The notes beneath the pieces are model-generated. The model ran no database searches. It was not told the origin of the DNA and saw only the letters and a program-made list of their open reading frames with translations. Position numbers and translations under genes: made by a program. Of a DNA stretch of 64,000 bases, positions 44,179 through 59,248 are shown one piece after another. Source of the stretch: Acaudatibacter sp963835495 (lineage in GTDB: Bacteria; Pseudomonadota; Alphaproteobacteria; Caulobacterales; Caulobacteraceae); contig CAWIFQ010000005.1 of NCBI GenBank assembly GCA_963835495.1, positions 1,612,001 through 1,676,000 on the forward strand, in the 5' to 3' direction. Each line of letters begins with the position of its first letter. Position 1 is the stretch's first letter.

Positions 44179-45129
44179 CTAGAACGTCGTGCGCAGCGTC
44201 AGCACCCAAGCATGTTGGTAGGTCGGCGTCAGCACCGGCGTGGTGGTGAGCTTCGGCGAGACGGCGATTTGGTAGCCGACGCCGACGATGCCCTTCACCC
44301 GCCCGGCGATCTTGAAGCGGCCCATGACCACGCCGGGGGTGATGAAGACCTGCGTCTTGCCGCCGCGCGCGCCATCGACCCACCAGGTCGAGTTGGCCTC
44401 GATCTCGGGCCAGAAGTAGGTCGCGAAGTGATACTGCAGCGCGATGTTGCTGACCACCGAGACGCCGATCGTGCTGGCGTGGGCGAGCGGGATCGGCACG
44501 CCGACGGTGGCCTGCACGTCCCAGTTCCCCCAGCCCTTGCCGGCCGCCAGCGTCGGAGTGACCACCCAGGCGTCGTTGGTCAGCGCCTTGATCCCGGTCG
44601 GCGCCTGCACGCTCAGGAACCCGGTGACGATGTAGTTGCCGTTCTGCTCGTTGGCGCTGATGAAGCGCTGCTTGATCAGCAGGAACGGCCAGTCGCTGAA
44701 GCCCTCCGCCGGCTTCTTGATCGTGCGGTCGATGTAGGGCGGCAGGTTGAGGATCACCTCGTTGCTGGTGGTCGGAATCAGCTCCAGGCCCTTGCCGGCG
44801 TCGAAACTGGTCAGGTCGGCGCCGTTGCCCAATTTCTCCCAGTACTGGTCGTAGCGGAATTCCTCCTCCAGCCGCGGCGTGACGGTGACGATCGGCGTCA
44901 TCCACTGCGGCTGGCTGGCCTTGGCCTCGTCGACCCGTTCGAACCAATGCGCGAAATAGTCCGAGACCGCATCGCCGGAAGCTGACGCGGCGGCGTCCTT
45001 GGCCGGCGCGGGGGGAGCGTCGGTGGACGCCGCGGTGGCGCCGGTCTGCTGGGCCTGCGCCGCGCCGCCGATCGCTAGCGCGAGACTGGCCGCGCAAGCT
45101 GCGGCGACTGATATGACCCCTCGAAACAT
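44179..45129 (-). CDS. Outer-membrane beta-barrel protein in a ModE operon
   Basis: About 316 residues. A signal peptide (GVISVAAACAASLALAIGGAAQA) is followed by an Ala/Pro/Asp linker and a conserved block VSDYFAHWFERVDEAKASQPQ, then alternating strands such as NYIVTGFLSVQAP, DVQATVGVPIPLAH and KTQVFITPGVVMGRF. It ends WVLTLRTTF; the final Phe is a beta-barrel insertion signal. The ATG at 45129 is preferred over one at 45147 because GAGGGG precedes it. The gene is upstream of modE on the same strand, with a molybdate box at 45154-45182. I infer a barrel made when molybdate is scarce, perhaps for oxyanion passage. No TonB box was seen, so it is not a clear TonB-dependent receptor. Confidence 0.72.
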   Translation of the reverse strand: MFRGVISVAAACAASLALAIGGAAQAQQTGATAASTDAPPAPAKDAAASASGDAVSDYFAHWFERVDEAKASQPQWMTPIVTVTPRLEEEFRYDQYWEKLGNGADLTSFDAGKGLELIPTTSNEVILNLPPYIDRTIKKPAEGFSDWPFLLIKQRFISANEQNGNYIVTGFLSVQAPTGIKALTNDAWVVTPTLAAGKGWGNWDVQATVGVPIPLAHASTIGVSVVSNIALQYHFATYFWPEIEANSTWWVDGARGGKTQVFITPGVVMGRFKIAGRVKGIVGVGYQIAVSPKLTTTPVLTPTYQHAWVLTLRTTF

Positions 45130-45153
45130 GACTGCCCCTCGCGCCATTAGAAA

Positions 45154-45182
45154 ATCGATATGCAGTTCTTCTACATATCGAT
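45154..45182. promoter_or_regulatory. Predicted ModE-binding site (Mo-box)
   Basis: A 29-base palindrome. Arms ATCGATATGCA (45154-45164) and TACATATCGAT (45172-45182) match as inverted copies at 10 of 11 positions around a 7-base spacer. This fits the general ModE operator form, ATCGnTATATA-N6/7-TATATAnCGAT, as I remember it. It lies 25-53 bases before the start of the outer-membrane protein gene whose operon ends in modE. Position at or near the promoter suits repression by molybdate-loaded ModE. Confidence 0.75.
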
Positions 45183-45228
45183 GCTCGCGCGGCGTGCAAA
45201 CAGCGACGTCGCGTCGGACGCCATCCGA

Positions 45229-46030
45229 CTATCTGTTCGCGGCGGTCTTGCGCGCCGCCTGGGCGGCAATGAACTCGGCCATCATCCGCTGCGGCTCGTC
45301 GGTGCGGTAAGCGTCGGCGAAGGCCTCGACGCCCGCGGCGATAGCCTCGCCCAGCGGCAGCGTCTCCCAGGCTGTGATCAGCGCCTTCTGCTGGCGGATG
45401 GCGCCCGGGCCGCAAGCGAGGATATCGGCGAGGCAGGCGTCGACCGCGGCGTCGAGCTCAACGGCGGCGGCGACTTCCTCGACCAGACCCCAGGCCAGTG
45501 CGGTTTCGGCGTCGATGGTCTCGCCCGTCAGCAACAGCCGGCGGGTGCGGCCCCAGCCGATCAGCGCCGGCAGCAGCGCGGCCTCGACCACCGAGGGGAT
45601 GCCAAGCCGCACTTCCGGCATGCCGAGCTCCGCCATCTCCGAGGCGATGCGGAAATCGCAGGCGGCGGCGAGCTCGAGTCCCGCGCCGAAGCAGTAGCCC
45701 TGGATGCGCGCGACCACCGGGACCGGGCAGGCGCGCACTGCGGCGCAGGCGCGGTGCACGCCGGTGATGAAGTTGCGCGCCGCGTCCGGCCCGTCGATCA
45801 GCGCCATCTCGCGGATATCCGCGCCGCCGACGAAGGCGCGCTCGCCCGCCCCTGTGACGACCACCGCGCGCAGCGCTGCATCGTCGCCGCAGCGCCGCGA
45901 TCGCCTGGACGAATTCGGCCAGCAGGCCCGACCCGAGCGCGTTCAGCCGCGCGGCGTTGTCGATGACCACGCGGGCGACGCCGCTGGCGTCGCGGCGCAC
46001 ATCGATGCGTCCCTCGGTGGCGATTGTCAT
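45229..46030 (-). CDS. Enoyl-CoA hydratase/isomerase family protein, one frame break
   Basis: About 266 residues. The N-terminal half (MTIATEGRIDVRRDASGVA, IDNAARLNALGSGLL) and the rest are joined across one frame break near 45885. The CoA/oxyanion region reads GAGERAFVGGADIREMAL and GYCFGAGLELAAACDFRIAS; the first catalytic Glu (GLELAA) is present, and GIPSVVEAALLPALIGWG carries a Glu near the second position. It is thus closer to a working hydratase than the pair at 32063-33654. It ends 46 bases before the molybdate box and is not expected to be under ModE control. Confidence 0.85.
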
Positions 46031-46097
46031 GCGAAGAGGCTATGCCTTCGCCGCCGCCGCGCCAACGCCGCGCGACGGCGATATTGGGGAGAAAATC

Positions 46098-46463
46098 ATG
46101 ATCGGCTACGCCACCATCGGCAGCAACAACCTTGAGAAGGCCAAGACCTTCTACGACACCGTGCTCGTCCCGCTCGGCGGCAAGCGCGCCTTCGCCAGCG
46201 ACCGCATGCAGGGCTACGCCGGCGCCGGCGGCGCAATGCTGGCGGTCTGCACGCCCTACAACGGCGAAACCGCCGTCCCAGGCAACGGCAACATGGTGGC
46301 GCTCCAGGCGCCGTCGCCGGAAGTGATCGCCGAGACCTACAAGCTGGCGCTGGCCAACGGCGCCACCGACGAAGGCCCGCCCGGCGAGCGCATGCCCGGC
46401 TTCTACGGCGCCTACTTCCGCGACCTCGACGGCAACAAGGTCTGCGTCTTCAAGATGGGCTGA
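46098..46463 (+). CDS. VOC-superfamily (glyoxalase-like) protein
   Basis: A 121-residue vicinal-oxygen-chelate protein, MIGYATIGSNNLEKAKTFYD, with paired beta-alpha-beta-beta-beta modules and the C-terminal FYGAYFRDLDGNKVCVFKMG. The usual first-strand His (here Thr/Ile) and last-strand Glu (here Cys in NKVCVF) are missing, so it probably does not bind the metal in the glyoxalase I way. It may be a binding or resistance-type protein. Fourteen bases separate it from the kinase gene that follows. Confidence 0.82.
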   Translation: MIGYATIGSNNLEKAKTFYDTVLVPLGGKRAFASDRMQGYAGAGGAMLAVCTPYNGETAVPGNGNMVALQAPSPEVIAETYKLALANGATDEGPPGERMPGFYGAYFRDLDGNKVCVFKMG

Positions 46464-46477
46464 CGGGCAAGGCGGCC

Positions 46478-47382
46478 ATGACGACCGATCTGGCCGCCTA
46501 CCTGCGCGAAGAGCGACTGCCGGCGGGCTACGGCGACTTCGTCGATGCGGCGCTGCGGCCGATCGCCGAACGCGCCGTCGCCGCCGCGCGCCAAGCCGGC
46601 CCGCTAGTGGTCGGCGTCACCGGACCGCAGGGCTCCGGCAAGTCGGCGGCGGCGGGCGCGCTGGCGCTGCTGCTGCGGGACCGCGGGCTGCGCGCCGCGA
46701 TCCTGTCGATCGACGACCTCTACCTGACCGCTGGCCGAGCGGCGGCGGCTGGCGGCCGATGTACATCCGCTGTTCCTGACCCGCGGCGTCCCGGGAACCC
46801 ACGATGTCGCGCTCGGCCAGGCGGTGATCGAAGGCCTCGGCCACGCCGGCGAGACCGCCGTGCCGCGGTTCGACAAGGCGGCGCGATGACCGCCGCCCCG
46901 ACTGGGACCTCGTCGCTGGACCGATCGACGTGGTCCTGTTCGAAGGCTGGTGCGTCGGGGCCACGCCGCAGGATGCGGCGGCGCTGGTCGATCCGATCAA
47001 CGAACTGGAGCGGACAGGCGATCCGGATGGAGTCTGGCGGCGCTACGCCAACGCCGCGCTCGCCGGACCCTACCAGGACCTGTTCGCCGCCATCGGGTTC
47101 CAGGTCCTGCTGCGCGCGCCAAGCTTCGAGGCGGTGCTCGGCTGGCGGCTGGAGCAGGAACACAAGCTGCGCGAACGCAGCGGCGGCGGCCAGAGCGACG
47201 CCGAGATCGCCGTCTTCATCCAGCACTACGAGCGCCTCACCCGCCACATCGCCGCCGAAATGCCGGGCCGGGCGGACGTGGTGGTGCAGCTGGGGATGGA
47301 GCGGGAGGTGCGCGAGCTAACCCTCGCCCCACCGAAGAGTGGGGAGAGGTCGGCCGGGCGGCGCAGCCGGCCGGACGGGTGA
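46478..47382 (+). CDS. P-loop kinase, D-glycerate 3-kinase (GLYK)-like
   Basis: About 300 residues. Walker A is VVGVTGPQGSGKSAAAGALA at about 45-64, then LSIDDLYLT with the catalytic Asp pair. After a break near 46740 the text continues as HPLFLTRGVPGTHDVALGQ, and after another near 46885 as VVLFEGWCVGATPQDAAAL, which is the family's Walker B region. This order matches the plant/fungal-type glycerate kinase and related UDG-like kinases; phosphorylation of glycerate is a family-level prediction. The last roughly 20 residues before the stop at 47380-47382 are encoded by the palindromic repeat at 47321-47497, so the true C-terminus may be shorter. Confidence 0.75.
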
Positions 47383-47497
47383 GGGGACCTTGGCGCCGAA
47401 GGCGTCAAGGTTGGCGAAGCCAGGACTGCGCTGCCGCGCACTCGACGCTTCGCGCCGAGCCCCTCACCTGACCTCTCCCCGCTTCGCGGGGCGAGGG
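47321..47497. repeat. Palindromic intergenic repeat (CCCTCGCCCC type)
   Basis: Left arm ccctcgccccaccgaagagt and right arm cttcgcggggcgaggg are inverted copies with gagaggtc/gacctctc inside them; ggcggcgcagccggcc forms an inner hairpin. The element is about 177 bases long, differs in sequence from the CCCTCCCC class and overlaps the annotated end of the kinase gene. Confidence 0.68.
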
Positions 47498-47521
47498 ATA
47501 CTGGAAGGCGCGTGGCCGTCG

Positions 47522-48760
47522 CTACTCCACGATCGACGAGTAGACGATGCTCTTCAGCTGGCCGCGGAAGTTGAACGCGCCGGACGGCATCAGCTGGGTC
47601 ATGAACACCACCACCAGATCTTCGACGTCGTCGACCCAGAAGATGGTCGAGGCCGCGCCGCCCCAGTAGAAGTCGCCGGCCGCGATCGAGCCGGACTTCA
47701 CCGTGTCCAGCGTGGTCGCGAAGCCGAGGCCGAAGCCGACGCCTTCGTTGGCGGTCTCCGAGAAGCCGCCGATCGCCATCTGGGTGAGGTCCTTGCCGTC
47801 CTTCAGGTGGTTCTGGTGCATCAGCGCGACGGTGCGCGGACCCAGGATGCGGGCGCCCTCGAACTCGCCGCCGCGGCGGATCATCTCGCAGAAGCGCAGG
47901 TAGTCCTCGGTGGTGCCGGTGAGCCCGCCGCCACCGGAGAAGAAGGTCGGCTCGGCGAGGTACTCGCTCTTGGCCGGGTCATCGAGCAGCTGCAGGCTCT
48001 TGTCGGCGGCGCGGCGATAGTTGGCGGTGAAGCGGTCCTGCTTCTCCGGCGCCACCACGAAGCTGGTGTCCTTCATGCCGAGCGGACCGAAGATGTGCTC
48101 CTGCAGGTAGCGGTCGAAGCGCTGGCCGGAGATCTTCTCCACCAGCGCGCCGCAGACGTCGGTGGAGAGCGAGTACATCCAGTGCTCGCCGGGCTGGTAG
48201 CGCAGCGGCACCTTGGCCAGCTTGTCCATGAACTGCATCAGGTCTCGCCCCGGCCGCGGCGAACGCCCACTTCGGCGTAGGCGGCGTCGACCGGGTGGCC
48301 GCTGTCCTCGGCGCCCCAGCGCCACCAGCGCCGAACCGTAGGTGAGGCCGCCGGTGTGGCACAGCATGTCGCGCATGGTGACCGGGCGGTGCGGGGCTTC
48401 GGTCTTCATGTCGGCCCCGCGGCCGCTGACCCACACCTGGTGCTGCTTCCACGACGGGAAGAAGCGGCTGACCGGGTCGTTGAGCTGGAAGTAGCCGCGC
48501 TCGTAGAGGCTCATCAGCGCCACCGAGGTGATCGGCTTGGTCATCGAATAGATGCGGAAGATGGCGTCGTCGCTCATCGCCTTGCCGCGCTCGCGGTCCA
48601 TCTGGCCGAACGAGCGGAAGTAGGCGAGGTGGCCGTGGCGGGCGACCGCGACCTGGCAGCCGGCGATCTTGCCGGGAGAAATGTAGTTGCGCTCGAGGTG
48701 ATCGGTTATCCGCTCAAGACGCGCGGTCGAGAGCCCGGTCTGCTTAGGCGCCAATTCCAT
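47522..48760 (-). CDS. Beta-lactamase-fold serine hydrolase
   Basis: About 412 residues, class C beta-lactamase/esterase type (PF00144 family). The SxxK nucleophile is in FRIYSMTKPITSVALM at about 75-90, the Tyr motif in HWMYSLSTDVCGALVE near 195, and the C-terminal FYWGGAASTIFWVDD stands in for the KTG-like HxG strand. No signal peptide is seen, so it is probably cytosolic and acts as an esterase or transesterase. A stretch at about 48245-48325 reads as Arg/Gly/Pro-rich nonsense between two good parts, best explained by two frame breaks that cancel. The ATG at 48760 has GGGAAGGA before it. Confidence 0.85.
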   Translation of the reverse strand: MELAPKQTGLSTARLERITDHLERNYISPGKIAGCQVAVARHGHLAYFRSFGQMDRERGKAMSDDAIFRIYSMTKPITSVALMSLYERGYFQLNDPVSRFFPSWKQHQVWVSGRGADMKTEAPHRPVTMRDMLCHTGGLTYGSALVALGRRGQRPPGRRRLRRSGRSPRPGRDLMQFMDKLAKVPLRYQPGEHWMYSLSTDVCGALVEKISGQRFDRYLQEHIFGPLGMKDTSFVVAPEKQDRFTANYRRAADKSLQLLDDPAKSEYLAEPTFFSGGGGLTGTTEDYLRFCEMIRRGGEFEGARILGPRTVALMHQNHLKDGKDLTQMAIGGFSETANEGVGFGLGFATTLDTVKSGSIAAGDFYWGGAASTIFWVDDVEDLVVVFMTQLMPSGAFNFRGQLKSIVYSSIVE

Positions 48761-48779
48761 GATCAAAATCCTTCCCTGA

Positions 48780-49894
48780 ATGCCGAACCCTCCCGCCGCG
48801 TCCATTCGGCGTCAAGTCTGCGCGGTCCTGGTTTTGCTGGGCCTGGTCTGCCCCGGGCTGGCCCGTGCGGCCGGGCACGTCTTCCGCGCCGAAATCCCCG
48901 CGCCGGCGGCCGGCGAGAACCACGGCGCGGCGATCGCAGAGCTGCCGTCGGGGGCGCTGCTGGCGTGCTGGTATTCCGGCGACCACGAGGAGGACGTCAG
49001 CGTGCGCATCCTCTGCTCGCGCGGAACCAACGATGGCGAGACCTGGTCGGCGCCCTGGACCGCCGTCGCGCCGGGCGACCGGGCGGCCGGAGCCAGCGCG
49101 GCGAACAAGAGCCTCGGCAACGTCACCCTCACCGTCACCCCGGACGGCCGCGTCTGGATGGTCCACGGCGTGATCCAGCGCCACGAGCTGCCGGTGGTCG
49201 GCAACATCTGCAAGAACTGGGTCTGCGGGCGCATCGACGCGCGGGTCTCGGCCGACGAGGGCCGCAGCTGGTCGAAGGCGCGCCGGCTGGTCGATCTCGG
49301 CGGCGCCTTGCCGCGGGCCGAACTGAAGCCGGTCGATGGCGGCTATCTGCTGCCGTTCTACGAGGAGACGGCGCAGCGCGCCTCGATCGCCAGGGTGACG
49401 CTGGCCGGCGACGGCGCCGCGCTGCAGGCGGTGTGGCCGCTGCAGGGCTGGAAGCTGATCCAGCCGGCGCTCATTCGCCAGGGCGACGGACGCTTCCGGG
49501 TGTTCTTCCGCGACCAGCAGCGCCAGGGCGTCTACACGGCGCTGTTCGACCCCAGGACCGGCGCCTGGAGCCGCCCGCAGATCACCAACCTGCCCAACCC
49601 CGGCGCGGCGGTCGACGTGTTCGACGACGGGACGGGCCGCTCGGTGCTGATCTACAACCCCTCCACCACCACCCGCGACGGCTGGCGCTTGCCCGCTCGG
49701 CCGACGGAGTCAGCTTCCAGGCGGGCTGCGATCTGTCCGTTCCGGGAGCAGAGACGCCCGCCGCCTATCCTTCGGTCATCCGCGGGCGTGACGGCGCTTG
49801 GCGCGCGGTCTATTCGTCCAATGCCAAGGGACGCATAAGGTTCGTCCGCTTCGACAGCGCTTGGCTGGAGGAGTGTTTCGCGTCGAAGGGTTAG
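48780..49894 (+). CDS. Secreted sialidase-like (BNR repeat) protein
   Basis: About 370 residues with a signal peptide (VCAVLVLLGLVCPGLARAAG). The six-bladed propeller type is shown by Asp boxes: SRGTNDGETWSAPW and VSADEGRSWSKAR, along with ACWYSGDHEEDVSVRI, LPFYEETAQRASIARV and RVFFRDQQRQGVYTALFD. A frame break near 49690 is followed by RSADGVSFQAGCDLSV and PSVIRGRDGAWRAVYSS. The domain is used in exo-sialidases and other glycan-acting enzymes; the substrate here is unknown. The ATG lies only 19 bases from the divergent serine hydrolase start and has no clear ribosome binding site, so translation may begin further in. Confidence 0.75.
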
Positions 49895-50081
49895 AGCGCA
49901 AGAATTTACCGCCGAAAAGGCATTCGCCGGACTCGCTTGCGAACCAAAATGCGCCAAACGCCGCTACCTGACGCACGTTTGATCGTGTCGCAGTCGACAG
50001 AGCTGGGGGTTGGCCTGTAGATGCGCCGAAACTGCGCCCGAACATCGGGAACGCCAGTAGGGCTAGGACGGGTTATTCTAG
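49895..50081. other. Intergenic region upstream of gltB
   Basis: These 187 bases probably hold the gltB promoter. No hairpin, repeat or riboswitch-like element was recognised. A weak sigma-54-like match was considered and set aside because its spacing is one base short. Confidence 0.4.
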
Positions 50082-54736
<4,655 letters not shown>

Positions 54737-54812
54737 ATCATGCCAGTCTATCGCGGACGCAGTTGCGGCTCGCCCTCCGTCACGTTGTCGCACTGTTTCG
54801 GAGGATTACGCG

Positions 54813-56273
54813 ATGGGCAAGCCGACCGGCTTCCTGGAGATCGAACGGCGCGAGCGGGGCTACGACAAGCCGGCCGAACGGCTGAAGACCTGGCGCGAGT
54901 TCGTCCATCCGTTGCCGGATGGCGAGCTGGAGCGGCAGGCGGCGCGCTGCATGGGCTGCGGCATCCCGTTCTGTCACCAGGGCTGCCCGGTCAACAACCA
55001 GATCCCCGACTGGAACGACCTGGTCTACCGCGACCAGTGGAAGCGGCGCTGGAGAACCTGCACTCCACCAACAACTTCCCGGAGTTCACCGGCCGCAGTC
55101 TGCCCGGCGCCGTGCGAGGCGTCGTGCACGCTGAACATCGACGACAACCCGGTGACCATCAAAACCATCGAGTGCCAGATCGTCGACCGCGGCTGGGCGC
55201 GAAGGCTGGATCGAGCCGCAGCTCCCGACCTCGCCGACCGGGCCGGCGCGTGGCGGTGGTGGGCTCCGGACCGGCGGGGCTCGCCTGCGCCCAGCAGCTG
55301 GCCCGCGCCGGCCATCAGGTGACGCTGTTCGAGAAGAGCGACCGCATCGGCGGCCTGCTCCGCTACGGCATCCCCGACTTCAAGATGGAAAAGCACCTGA
55401 TCGACCGCCGCATGGCGCAGATGGAGGCCGAGGGCGTCAGCTTCCGCGCCAGGCGTCGAGGTCGGCAAGGACGTGTCGGTCGACGAGCTGCTGGGCGGCT
55501 ACGACGCCGTGGTGCTGTCCGGCGGCGCCGAGGACCCGCGCGACCTGCCGGTCCCCGGCCGCGAGCTCGGCCGGCGTCCACTTCGCCATGGAGTTCCTGA
55601 CCCAGCAGAACAAGCGCGGCGCGGGCGATGCCGAAGACGTCGCCGCGCCGAGCGGGACCATCACCGCCAAGGGCAAGCACGTCGTCGTCATCGGCGGCGG
55701 CGACACCGGCTCGGACTGCATCGGCACCTCCAGCCGCCAGGGCGCGCTCTCGATCACCCAGCTCGAGATCATGCCGATGCCGCCGGAGCAGGAGGACAAG
55801 GCGCTGACCTGGCCGGACTGGCCGCTGAAGCTGCGCACCTCGTCCTCGCAGGAAGAAGGCTGCGAGCGCGACTTCGCCGTTACCACGCGTGCGGGCGGTC
55901 GGCGACGGCGAGCAGTGCAGGCGATCGAGTGCGCCCGGGTCGAGTGGGCGCCGGGGCGACGACGGCCGCATGCAGATGACGCGAGGTCCCCGGCAGCCGA
56001 GTTCACCCTGCCGGCCGACCTGGTGCTGCTGGCCATGGGCTTCGTCGGGCCCGCGCCAGGCCGGGCTGGTCGAGCAGGCCGGCGTCGAGCTCGATCCGCG
56101 CGGCAACGTCAAGGCCAACATCGCCGACTACCGCTCCAGCGCGCCGCAAGATCTTCGCCTGCGGCGACATGCGCCGCGGCCAGTCGCTGGTGGTCTGGGC
56201 GATCCGCGAGGGCCGCCAGTGCGCCCGCGCGGTCGACGAGTTCCTGATGGGCGAGAGCCAGCTGCCGCGCTGA
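54813..56273 (+). CDS. gltD: Glutamate synthase small subunit, frame broken
   Basis: The NADPH-GOGAT beta subunit of about 487 codons, which passes electrons from NADPH through FAD to GltB. The N-terminus MGKPTGFLEIERRERGYDK leads to the 4Fe-4S ligands CMGCGIPFCHQGCPVNNQ. The FAD site is GSGPAGLACAQQLARAG, the NADPH site VVVIGGGDTGSDCIGTS, and LPADLVLLAMGFVGP and FACGDMRRGQSLVVWAI-type sequence lie near the end. Breaks lie near 55045, 55095, 55205, 55240, 55450, 55575, 55890, 55960, 56060 and 56150. The ATG at 54813 has GGAGG 7 bases before it. Confidence 0.92.
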
Positions 56274-56366
56274 CCGCGCCGCCAACCAGTGGTGGCGGCT
56301 CCTGTAATTTCCGGTCAAGATAGACCCGGTAAAGTCGGGACGACCTTGTCTTAGGGGAGCAGAGGG

Positions 56367-57042
56367 TTGGCCGCCCAGCCACCAGTGTTCGCGGCCGGCC
56401 CGGCGCCGTCGCAGGAAGCCCTGCGCGCGGCGCAAGAACGGCTGATGCGCGATCCGAGCCTGCAATTCAGCTTCGACCAGCGCGCCCAAGCCGCCGCCGC
56501 CGACCAGCCTGCCGCACTGGCTGGAAGTGGTTCTGCGGGTGATCGGCCGGTTCCTGATCTGGGTCGGGCAGGGGCTGGGCTGGGTGTTCGTCGCCGGGCT
56601 CGCCATCGCGCTGCTGGTCGTGCTGGTCTTCATCGCGCGCGAGGTCATCCGCGCCCGCTGGCCGGATCTACTGAAGAAGAAGCCGGCCAAGCCCAAGCCG
56701 ACGTCGCAGGACTGGCGGCCGACCGAGGCGGTGGCGCGCGCGCTGCTGGAGGAGGCCGACAAGCTCGCCGCCGCCGGCAACTACGCCGAGGCCGCGCGCC
56801 TGCTGCTCCACCGCAGCATCGAGGAGATCGAGGGCCGCCGGCCGCGTCTCGTGCGTCCGGCGCTGACGTCGCGCGAGATCAGCGGGCTGCAGGACATCCC
56901 GGAGACCGCCCGCACCACCTTCGCCGCCATCGCCGCCGTGGTCGAGCGCAGCTTCTTCGGCGGGCGCGACGTCGACGCCGCGGGTTTCGCCGAGTGCCGG
57001 CGCACCTACGAGGCGTTCGCGTTCCCCGGAGCCTGGGTCTGA
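56367..57042 (+). CDS. DUF4129 membrane protein
   Basis: About 225 residues in two frames, broken near 56510. The N-terminus MAAQPPVFAAGPAPSQEALR (TTG start) leads to helices around VIGRFLIWVGQGLGWVFVAGL and ALLVVLVFIAREVI. The cytosolic C-terminal DUF4129 domain contains ALLEEADKLAAAGNYAEAARLLLHRSIEEI and FAAIAAVVERSFFGG. The domain is typically the last part of transglutaminase-like or MoxR-linked membrane proteins. It is the first gene of the MoxR cluster. Confidence 0.8.
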
Positions 57043-58288
57043 TGCGGGCCGGCTTCCTGGGGGCGTTGGTTTGAGCGAGTCGGGCGGGGAGTCTCGGCCG
57101 GTCTTCCGGGTGCGCACGGCCGTCACGCTGGTGCTGGTCGGCGTGCGTCGCGTTCTCGGCGTTCGTCACCCTGCTCGCCTATGCGCCGGACCTCGACCGC
57201 GACGGGGCCTGCCGTCCGAACGTCTATTCCCGGTGCGCGATCGGCTTCGCCGGCCTCGCGGCGCTGGTGAAGCAGAACGGCGCGCCGATGCTGATCAACC
57301 GCAACAAGTTCCCCTCCGGTCGCACCGAGGGTCTGCTGATCGTCACCCCCGAGCCGGAGATGGGCGCGGACGTCGGCAGCCTGCAGTTCAGCGGCCCGAT
57401 CCTGGTGGTGCTGCCGAAGTGGAACGTCTCGAACGATCCCAACCATCCCAGCTGGGGGCTCAAGCAGGGCCTGCTGCCGGTGGAGGTGATGCCGAAGAAG
57501 GACCTGCTGGACACGGTCAGCGTCGTTCGGCGGACTGGCGCCGCAGCCCGGCCGCGCCTCACCGGCGCCGCGGGCTCGCCGTTCGAGGGCGTCACCCTGA
57601 CGCCCGGGCCGATCGCCTCGCTGCAGACCATCAAGGCCAACGGCTGGACCCCGGTGATCACCGACGAGACCGGCCAGGTGGTCCTGGCGCAGGGGCCGTC
57701 GAGTCGGATCTTCCTGCTCTCCGATCCCGATCTGCTGAACACCCAGGGCCTCGCCAACCTCGACACGCTCGGCGGCGCCGTCGCGCTGCTACGCGGCCTG
57801 CGGATCGGTGACGGTCCGGTGATCTTCGATGTCAGCCTGAACGGCTACAAGGTCGAGCGCAGTCCGCTGCGCCTGATGTTCGATCCGCCGTTCCTGGCCG
57901 TGACGCTGTGCCTCGTCGCGGCGATGATCCTGGCCGGGCTGCAGGCAGCGTTCCGCTTCGGCCCGGTGCGGCGCGGCCAGCGCGCCTTCGCCCTTGGCAA
58001 GGAGGCGCTGACCGACAACTCGGCGCAGCTCATCCGCCTTGCCCGCCGCGAGCCCAACATGGCCCCCGGCTACGTCGACGCTGACGCAGAAGGCGGCGGC
58101 CCGCGCCGTTGGCGCGCCGCGCGAACTGACCGGCGAGGCGCTGACCCGCTTCCTCGACCGCATGGCCGCCCAGCGTGGCCTGACCGACACCCTGACCGGC
58201 CTCAGCGCCGAGGCCGGTCATGTGGCCGGCCGCGCTGGCCTCACCGCGCTCGCGCAGCGCCTCTACCGATGGAGACTGGAGATGACGC

Positions 58289-58302
<14 letters not shown>
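57042..58302 (+). CDS. DUF4350-type membrane protein, frame broken
   Basis: About 410 residues. An N-terminal helix (FRVRTAVTLVLVGV) precedes the extracytoplasmic DUF4350-like domain with SRCAIGFAGLAALVKQNGAP, GRTEGLLIVTPEP and PILVVLPKWNV. A C-terminal helix (FLAVTLCLVAAMILAGLQAAF) and a cytosolic tail follow. Frame breaks lie near 57145 and 58080, and possibly one near 57065. The start is either an ATG at 57042 that overlaps the upstream TGA (needs one indel to join) or a TTG at 57071. Its end overlaps the GTG of moxR by 14 bases. Confidence 0.75.

Positions 58303-59244
<942 letters not shown>

Positions 59245-59248
<4 letters not shown>

Noticed and set aside
50005..50045. Sigma-54-like promoter before gltB (TGGC...TGC)
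   Set aside because: The distance between GG and GC is one base short of the needed spacing and the flanking bases match poorly.
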